Assembly (NCBI GenBank): GCA_928212115.1
Contig: CAKMRJ010000001.1
Location: 178,430,300 to 178,494,299 of the forward strand
Source: Lactuca virosa
Lineage: Eukaryota > Streptophyta > Magnoliopsida > Asterales > Asteraceae
DNA length: 64,000 bases
Direction: 5' to 3'
Under the pieces are notes generated by a model. The model did not search any database. It had not been told where the DNA came from and saw nothing but the letters and a program-made list of their open reading frames with translations. Shown here one piece after another: positions 58,001 through 64,000 of this stretch (the stretch's first letter is position 1; every line of letters starts with the position of its first letter). The translations under genes and the position numbers were made by a program.

Positions 58001-58906
58001 TCTTCTTGATTTAACCATTTCTACAATTTCCGATTCCTCTTCTTAGCCATACAAGTTCACTAAGGTGTCCTTAGAGGATCAATTGTGATATGGATTTCAT
58101 AATCATTAAGATGACCATAAAACACGATACTAAAGTACTCTCCTTTTCTTTCAGATTGGAGAAACTTTTATCTTTTTTCCTAATTGATTCTTCTTATTCG
58201 TTCTGCTATACATTGAAACTTTTTCAATGATTCAGAATTATACTTAATCTTGTAAGCATAATCATATTCACTAAGCTTTTATTAAATCATGACGAATAGT
58301 CTTATCGTTCTTTGTGGTGGACCTGATCAGTTCATAACAATGTGTACTTGATCCTTAGTCCTTCACTTGACTTACATCTATACGTGAACAAGGTACTAGT
58401 CTTAATTTCAAAAATATGAAGGTTCTCATTCATCATACAATACGAGTTGCATGATTCCAAGTTTCTATCCAATTGTGACTTGGTGATGAGAATCTTTCCT
58501 TATTTGGTAAATTTCTGACACTACCACAAACTAAAGAATCAAATCCATTTTCCAATGTTTCTAAAAATAGATAAACACCGATTTTCACAAATGACATTGC
58601 AAGGAAATATAAAATAAGATAAAATCAAAATTTTTCTTTATTTATAAAGTGCGGAAAAACTTTTCCTTACAATGCAAGTACATATGAAAACTATGTTACT
58701 ACATATTTCTAAGCAATTTATCATAACTCCTAAGCAGCAGCTCAAAATCTGATCATCGAACCATGCGATCAAAATCCATCACTTTGTGATGAGACTAAGA
58801 ATGCTCTTTCTTTAAGCTTCCTTTCTCTTCTTCGATCCTACAAAACATCAAAATGCAATGTTATCACATCATGTATTGAGAATCTCTGAATAGTAACTTA
58901 ATATAG
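55072..58906 (-). pseudogene. C3 3' noncoding region and pol relic
   Basis: No frame of 65 codons or more on the minus strand. The 55072-55420 part matches the C1 3' noncoding region. At 57425-57480 minus-sense codons SEDMVGPYAAKWQEI align with EAMVGPEAAKWKGAM just before the C1 RT, fixing the RT to about 56300-57480 and the integrase to about 57500-58800. All catalytic boxes are obscured by indels. Confidence 0.65.
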
Positions 58907-59618
58907 TTAGGTAGTGGACTTACCTGAAGTAGAATCATACAATTTTATTTTACCCTTTCTTAGATCTTTCTGGTAGTCAGGGCCGCTATGCTTCCAATAT
59001 CCATTCAAATGGAAAGAGAAACAAGTGGACTCTTTGGCATTTGCACATGGAACTATCTCAGAACGGGCTTTTCTCTTATGGTCAAATCTTTTGACCGTAG
59101 CCAATTCCCTTTCCCATAAGAGAAGGGATTTTTCTAGACTATCTATGTCACTGCCTATGTCCATGGAAGCTTGGGATGTAGATCTTCCAATCAAATTTTC
59201 TTGACCAGTGCGCCAAGTCATTGTCGATTCAGCATCAATTAGCAAATAGGTAAGATCGATAAAGGTCACGTCGTGATCTGTCATATAGTAGTCTTTAACA
59301 AACTGACTATACGACTCGGGAAGTGACTGAAGAACCCAATCAATACCAGCTTCCTTGGGAAGATGACACCCAATATTCCCATCCTGTCAGTGTGTGACTT
59401 GATGTCCAAGACATGTGCACACACAGACCTTCCATCTTGGTGTTTGCTAGCCAATAGGGCTTGAGTGACTTTGAATTTTTCAAGTCGATGAAGACATGGG
59501 TTACAGAGAATAATTGGAGGAGGTGGAGAAAACGAAGTATGATATTGTGAAATATCATCTTCATATGGAAAGCTTTTCCAAAAGATTCGGGAAGACCATA
59601 GTTGTCAGAACTAGACAT
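58907..59618 (-). pseudogene. C3 gag, broken
   Basis: Starts MSSSDN at 59618 directly after CCCTTGTAG, an acceptor-like end. The second piece 59284-58907 ends in a ruined zinc knuckle CFSFHLNGYWKHSGPDYQ, where one Cys, the His and the last Cys of CX2CX4HX4C are changed; C1 has CFCCQNKGHWKRNC. A frameshift near 59330 separates the pieces. Confidence 0.8.
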
Positions 59619-59895
59619 CTACAAGGGAGAAATTCAAGTTAGTTGATTTAAGTCCTTAGTATAACACCCAAAATGAAATATTAAGGCTAGGACCCAACAC
59701 AATATTCTACAATTCGGAAGAGGGATGTCGTAATCCAATTCTAAAATATTTGAAGGTAGGTAAATGACAATTTACCAATTTCCACTATGAAAAACGAAAT
59801 TGTATATTAGGTATTAAATGAATTGAAATTCCTAGATTCTTTTGAGATTCATTGAACTTGTCAATGGTATGTTTAATCTCAATTATGCCCTTCAA

Positions 59896-59926
59896 GTTTG
59901 TGACTGGGATGCCGAGGATCACAAAC
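59896..59926 (-). other. Conserved leader hairpin (C3 copy)
   Basis: In minus sense, stem GTTTGTGA / TCACAAAC around the loop TCCTCGGCATCCCAG. Loop identical to C1; stem shorter by one pair on both arms. Confidence 0.6.
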
Positions 59927-60774
59927 AAGGTGTGAATAACAATACAAATTAGCTTGGTACTCTCGAAGTCATTTATCACCTAATCAATGTGTCGGTTAAC
60001 CACACACGCTCCATTGATCTATGACAAACTACGAGCTACCCATTGCCGTCCTTCATTAGTCCCATATTACTGTACCGGTTAACCACACATGCTCCACTAA
60101 CGACTAATAAGGTGCAATGTGCAATTTCATGGGTTATCATCAAATTCACATTTTTCCTAAGTAACTAAGATTGGGAATTTATAAAAGGTTTAGTTACTTT
60201 ATATTCCATTATACTTTTAATGAGGATTTAAATGTCCTGTCAAGCCCGTTCGGCTAACGACCCTCCACTGGTCAAGAGTGTGGTGGGTAAGACTGGATAC
60301 CCATTCAATCGCCATTTTATAGGCAATTTCCTTAAACACCCCTTATAGACTAGCTTCGTGAATGAGGCCTACTAACGGTAAGACTGACTTTTAACTTATA
60401 CATATATAATATATTAAACTTTTAATTTTATATAGTATAAGGGTGTATTTTACACATTTAAAATACTTGGTGGCTTAATCTATTCATAAATTAAACTTTC
60501 AATTTAATTAAACTTAAACCATATCCTTATGGAATTATTAATTCTCTTTTAATTAAACACTTTAATCAATTTAATAAAGTCCATAAGGTGTAATTGAACT
60601 ATTCAAAAAACATCAAGGTTCTAAATATAAAAATTCAAAATTAAAAACTATTTAATTAATATTTTTAAGTTATGAACTCAAGAGTTGCATCTTTTGAAAC
60701 ATTTTAATTACTAGATGTTTTAGAATTCAATATTTCAAATTAAAACTTTTTAATTAAACTTTTTAAATTTCAAA

Positions 60775-60980
60775 ACTTGAGGGCAACTTTTGAAACTCTT
60801 CAAAATTTTTGGATTCCATAACTTGTGGAGTTAATGAATGAGACTTTCCAAGTTCCATAACTTGAGGACAAGCTATGAAACTCTTCAAAACCTTTACAAT
60901 TCCATAACTTAAAGAGTTTAAAGTTTCATGAATGATACTTTTCATATTTCATAACTTGAGGACAAGTTATGAATCTCTTC
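60775..60980. repeat. Repeated CATAACTTG(A/T)GG phrases in C3 leader
   Basis: Four imperfect copies about 40-65 bp apart contain TTCCATAACTTG or TTTCATAACTTG with AAGCTATGAAACTC-like followers. Confidence 0.6.
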
Positions 60981-61415
60981 ATGAAACACTTAGATTAAAA
61001 TATAAACTAATACAATTATCATATAACTTATCATTAATCAGATATAAACAAATACAATTGACCTAATTTAACTCTTATTGCAAGACAATTCTAATCAAAC
61101 AATACAAATAATCAAATTATCATATAATCAAAACATTATCTTAAAATTTGATAATTGTCTTTTTAATTTTGGATGATGGAAATCATTACCTTATCACAAA
61201 TCAATTTTTTAATAGTCAAAATAGTTTGTGGTAATGATTCTAATCCAAAACTTGGTCATAAACTAGAAAAATTATCCACTCAACAATCAATATAACAGAA
61301 AAACGATTTTTCTTGCTTTGACCACGTCGTGGTGATCATGCAGATTCCAAGAAAACGATTTTTCTTGCTTTGAACAATTAATCAATGCATCAATATAACA
61401 AAAAAACACCCATGT

Positions 61416-61426
61416 CTCTGATACCA
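61416..61426 (-). other. C3 primer binding site
   Basis: In minus sense TGGTATCAGAG, complementary to the 3' end of initiator Met tRNA, one base from the 5' LTR. Confidence 0.85.
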
Positions 61427-61427
61427 C

Positions 61428-62202
61428 TGTTGGGTTTTAAGTACTATACCACTCCTATGGTGCATATACAACCCTAATGCTTTGGATCTAAGTTTTCGCT
61501 AGTTATACATGCAACAAAAAATTATCCAAAGCATGAAACCTATCTAACATACAAATATGGTGCTTGAATCATAAAACTAGTTAGAAGAATACCTCTTATT
61601 TGTAGCTTGTAGTTGTTGGCCTTTCAAGAGCTTAGCACCTCAAATGTGATGCCTCAACCAAGTCACAAACACCATGAACAAATGGAGAATAATGAGAGAG
61701 GTTATGGAGCACACAAAATCGTCCATCTCTTAAAATAATCTACCCTTGGTCGATTTTTGGCTTTAGTGGGTTACATATATAGTGTAGAATTCCAAGAGTT
61801 ATATGTAACCCTAATTCTTACACTTAGGATTATGATCCATAAATTATTTAGACTAATAATTTATGGACTTTCAAATAAGCTTAGCCCATTACAAATTAAT
61901 CATGGATCATTAGCCCAAACCATATGTATCAGTGATTTACATAATCAGTTCCCATTAATTTAATTAGTCTCTTTTGATCACTAAATTAATTCCAAATTAA
62001 TTATTGATCAATACTAATTAAATAATATGATTTCTCAATGAATATATTATAATTATAATATATTAATAAATTACAAATAACCTCTTACTCAAATATCCAT
62101 CCTATCAAATTGTTCTGATGAAGGCAACCCAAAATGGACCATGCTACTATCGGGTCAAGTACATCCCAATTATAGTTATGGGCTTAGACACCTAATCCAA
62201 CA
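61428..62202 (-). repeat. C3 5' LTR
   Basis: 775 bp. Minus-sense TGTTGGATTAGG...AAAACCCAACA, highly similar to 54298-55071. Confidence 0.92.
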
Positions 62203-62207
62203 CTAAC

Positions 62208-63300
62208 AACGCAAACCTTGGCCCCCGAAACTCCCGCTATCTAATGGCGACCGTTGGGTAACTGCCAATTTAGGGGTGTAGGGTCCAACACTTGACCAAA
62301 AATGAGAAAGGGATAACGAGCTCTAATGTGGCCTTCTCGGCCGTAATGGAAACAAACTCACGCACCCCTCCTGTAATCTCTACTAAAATGACCCTCCTTG
62401 CCACACCTATGACATAAAAGATATCTGCACCACCCTTCAGCTGATCCCGAACTCCGGCCGGTGGACCTGAACTGCTTTGCTGCATGTTGGGACTGAACTG
62501 GTGTTTGACGTTGCTCCCTCGTCTGGGTCTCTATCTCAATCTCTCGCCTCCTCGCGACATCCTGAAGCTCAGTGAAAGTACTGTATCACTGGGTAGAGAC
62601 AGATTGCTGAATATCCATCTTGAGCATGCTCAAGTATCGATTCATTTGAGCCTTCTCTGAAGCAGCGAACTCAGGATATAACAAAGCCCTCTCAGTGAAC
62701 ATCTTGGTGATCTTTGTCACCGACTCGATCGTCTGTCTCAGATCCAGGTAATCCTGAGCCAATTGTTCCCGCTCCACAAGAGGAATATACTCCTCTTGGA
62801 ACATGTCCAAAAACTGCTCCCAAGTCATTAAGGCTCACTCGGCCTGCGAAAATCCCTAGGTCACAAACTCCCACCAATCTTTCACATCTTAGTGAAGAAC
62901 ATTCAACACAGACTTTACCTTCTAGCCCTCGGGACATGAACACATGAAGAAATATCCCTACACGTAAGAAATCCACATTGAAGTGATGATCGGATCCTTG
63001 TCGCCTCTGAACTCTAGAGGCTTCATATAACTGAACTCCAGATACTCCATCGCCTCACCTCTTTGAGATCCTGTAATAGTGATTGTTGTTGTGGTTGTGG
63101 CAAAAACTATATGCGTGATGGTGACATAGCATCGGTCAAACTACTCGATCAACATGGTCTTGATCGACCCAAACAACTCTGGAATTGCCTCCCTAAACGC
63201 CTCGACCACTTCGGCAACAATGATCCCACAGATATCCTCCTCACCTAGACCTTTTCTCTTAGTGCCACCAGCTTCTGATCCCGAACCTTCAAAAGTCGCC
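62208..63300 (-). pseudogene. Gypsy gag at right edge, broken (possibly G0)
   Basis: The gag core at 62586-62828 has MTWEQFLDMFQEEYIPLVER and QDYLDLRQTIESVTKITKMF. A zinc knuckle in another frame at 62373-62414 reads CHRCGKEGHFSRDY, with the last Cys changed to Tyr. N-terminal gag text is scrambled by shifts up to about 63300. It differs from the G1 gag. Confidence 0.78.
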
Positions 63301-64000
63301 ATACTTAAAATATACCAAGGAAAAATCAGACATCAAAACACAATGCTCAACACACCATGCCATAGTCCTATTAGTTCCTTAGTAACCTCGATATTCCTCC
63401 CGAACCTCATACGAATCCCGTGCTTCCAGTAGTACGGGCCCATACCATTTTCCACACCTATCCGTAATCGATTCAGAATTCATCCCATGGTCCTATGTCA
63501 CTGCACCAGACCACTCCTAGGTGTGCTAACACCTACTTCTCCTCAGAGCCACAATTAACTTCCTAGGCACTCTTCCTAGAATTATCCTCGTTCCCACACC
63601 ACCAGTTGCTTTTGTGCATGCTTATTGTACACAATACAAGATCAGATAGACTGTCGAATAATCGAATCTTCCCTAAGTCCACAACCAAACAAGGAACAGG
63701 TAGTAAGGCTAAGTCGATCATTTTAAGTCTATTCAATCCCGACCATATATAAGGCTATTCAATCCCGACCATATAAAACTAATCAACATACACTTAGTAA
63801 TCACAAAATCAAGTAACAAATAGCAAGCAATTTCCAATATCATAAAGCAAATACCAAACTCAGGCACTTCTATCCAACAGTTTCTAAAAGAACCTTATCC
63901 ACTAGCATGCTTTTCTAACAATCCATATATCAGCAAAATCAAAACTCAGCAAACATAACAAGTATGGGTATTTTGGGAACCACTTTCTTATTTGAGCTTT
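63301..64000 (-). other. Gypsy leader at right edge
   Basis: Noncoding. Shares GTGCTTCCAGTAGTACGGGC (about 63420) with the G1 leader and GTATGGGTATTTTGGG (63963) with 44025. A short tandem CTATTCAATCCCGACCATAT occurs twice near 63729-63775. The LTR is expected beyond 64000. Confidence 0.5.

Larger units (their letters stand above)
59619..61415 (-). other. C3 leader
   Basis: 1.8 kb, noncoding, very AT-rich at 60400-61300. The conserved parts are the hairpin 59896-59926, GTTAACC-type motifs at 59989-60014 and 60073-60097, and the CGTTCGGCTAACGACCCTCC motif at 60248-60272. Repeated CATAACTTGAGGACAAG phrases occur at 60775-60980. Confidence 0.6.
54298..62202 (-). mobile_element. C3: decayed Copia related to C1
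   Basis: 7905 bp with LTRs 54298-55071 and 61428-62202 and perfect TSD CTAAC (54293-54297, 62203-62207). PBS at 61416-61426, PPT at about 55072-55086. LTR start, leader motifs, gag and 3' noncoding region match C1, but coding regions are far more decayed, so it is an older copy or a divergent subfamily. Confidence 0.9.

Overview
The window is AT-rich nuclear DNA of a flowering plant, probably a eudicot. The LTR families and the spliced plant membrane-protein gene look like Asteraceae (a lettuce-type genome). That placement is from recollection, not proven here. Only one ordinary host gene is visible. Almost everything from about 3577 to 64000 is a stack of LTR retrotransposons inserted into one another.

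Layout. 1-2640 (minus strand): the 5' part of a spliced gene for a multi-pass membrane protein (exons 2194-1860, 1649-1616, 1225-1046, 950-861, plus a 5' UTR exon), with a 210-bp MITE in an intron. 2680-3576: upstream intergenic DNA with a CT tract. 3577-4782 and 51953-54292: pieces of an old Gypsy element, here called G0 (minus). G1: a chromodomain Gypsy, minus, whose LTR copies L1 (4783-13636), L2 (44207-49568) and L3 (about 51205-51952, truncated) lie in a tandem LTR-internal-LTR-internal-LTR arrangement. C1: a Copia element, plus, 5516-12590, inserted in L1 with TSD CAAAC. C2: a large SIRE/Maximus-like Copia, minus, 16319-41378, inserted in the G1 reverse transcriptase with TSD AGCTC/AGCTA; it carries a long extra reading frame downstream of RNase H. 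C2 is itself cut by solo LTR S1 (17446-19719) and by G2, a gag-only Gypsy, minus, 29818-39629. G2 is cut by solo LTR S2 (32752-34883, perfect TSD TTTAT). S3 (44655-48280) is a 3.6-kb solo LTR in L2. C3: a decayed Copia related to C1, minus, 54298-62202, TSD CTAAC. 62208-64000: gag and leader of another Gypsy, perhaps the 5' half of G0.

None of the retroelement reading frames looks intact. Each has in-frame stops, frameshifts or lost catalytic residues, and both C1 and C2 have lost the 3' end of the 5' LTR together with the primer binding site. The relative order of insertion can be read directly from the nesting: S2 in G2 in C2 in G1 in (probably) G0.

The signals most worth following are: (1) a hairpin with an identical 15-nt loop in the leaders of C1 and C3 whose stem changes length on both arms together, inside a predicted leader intron; (2) eight pairs of an 11-bp hyphenated palindrome in S2, with partners 20-21 bp apart; (3) the long extra ORF of C2; (4) the tandem L1-L2-L3 structure.
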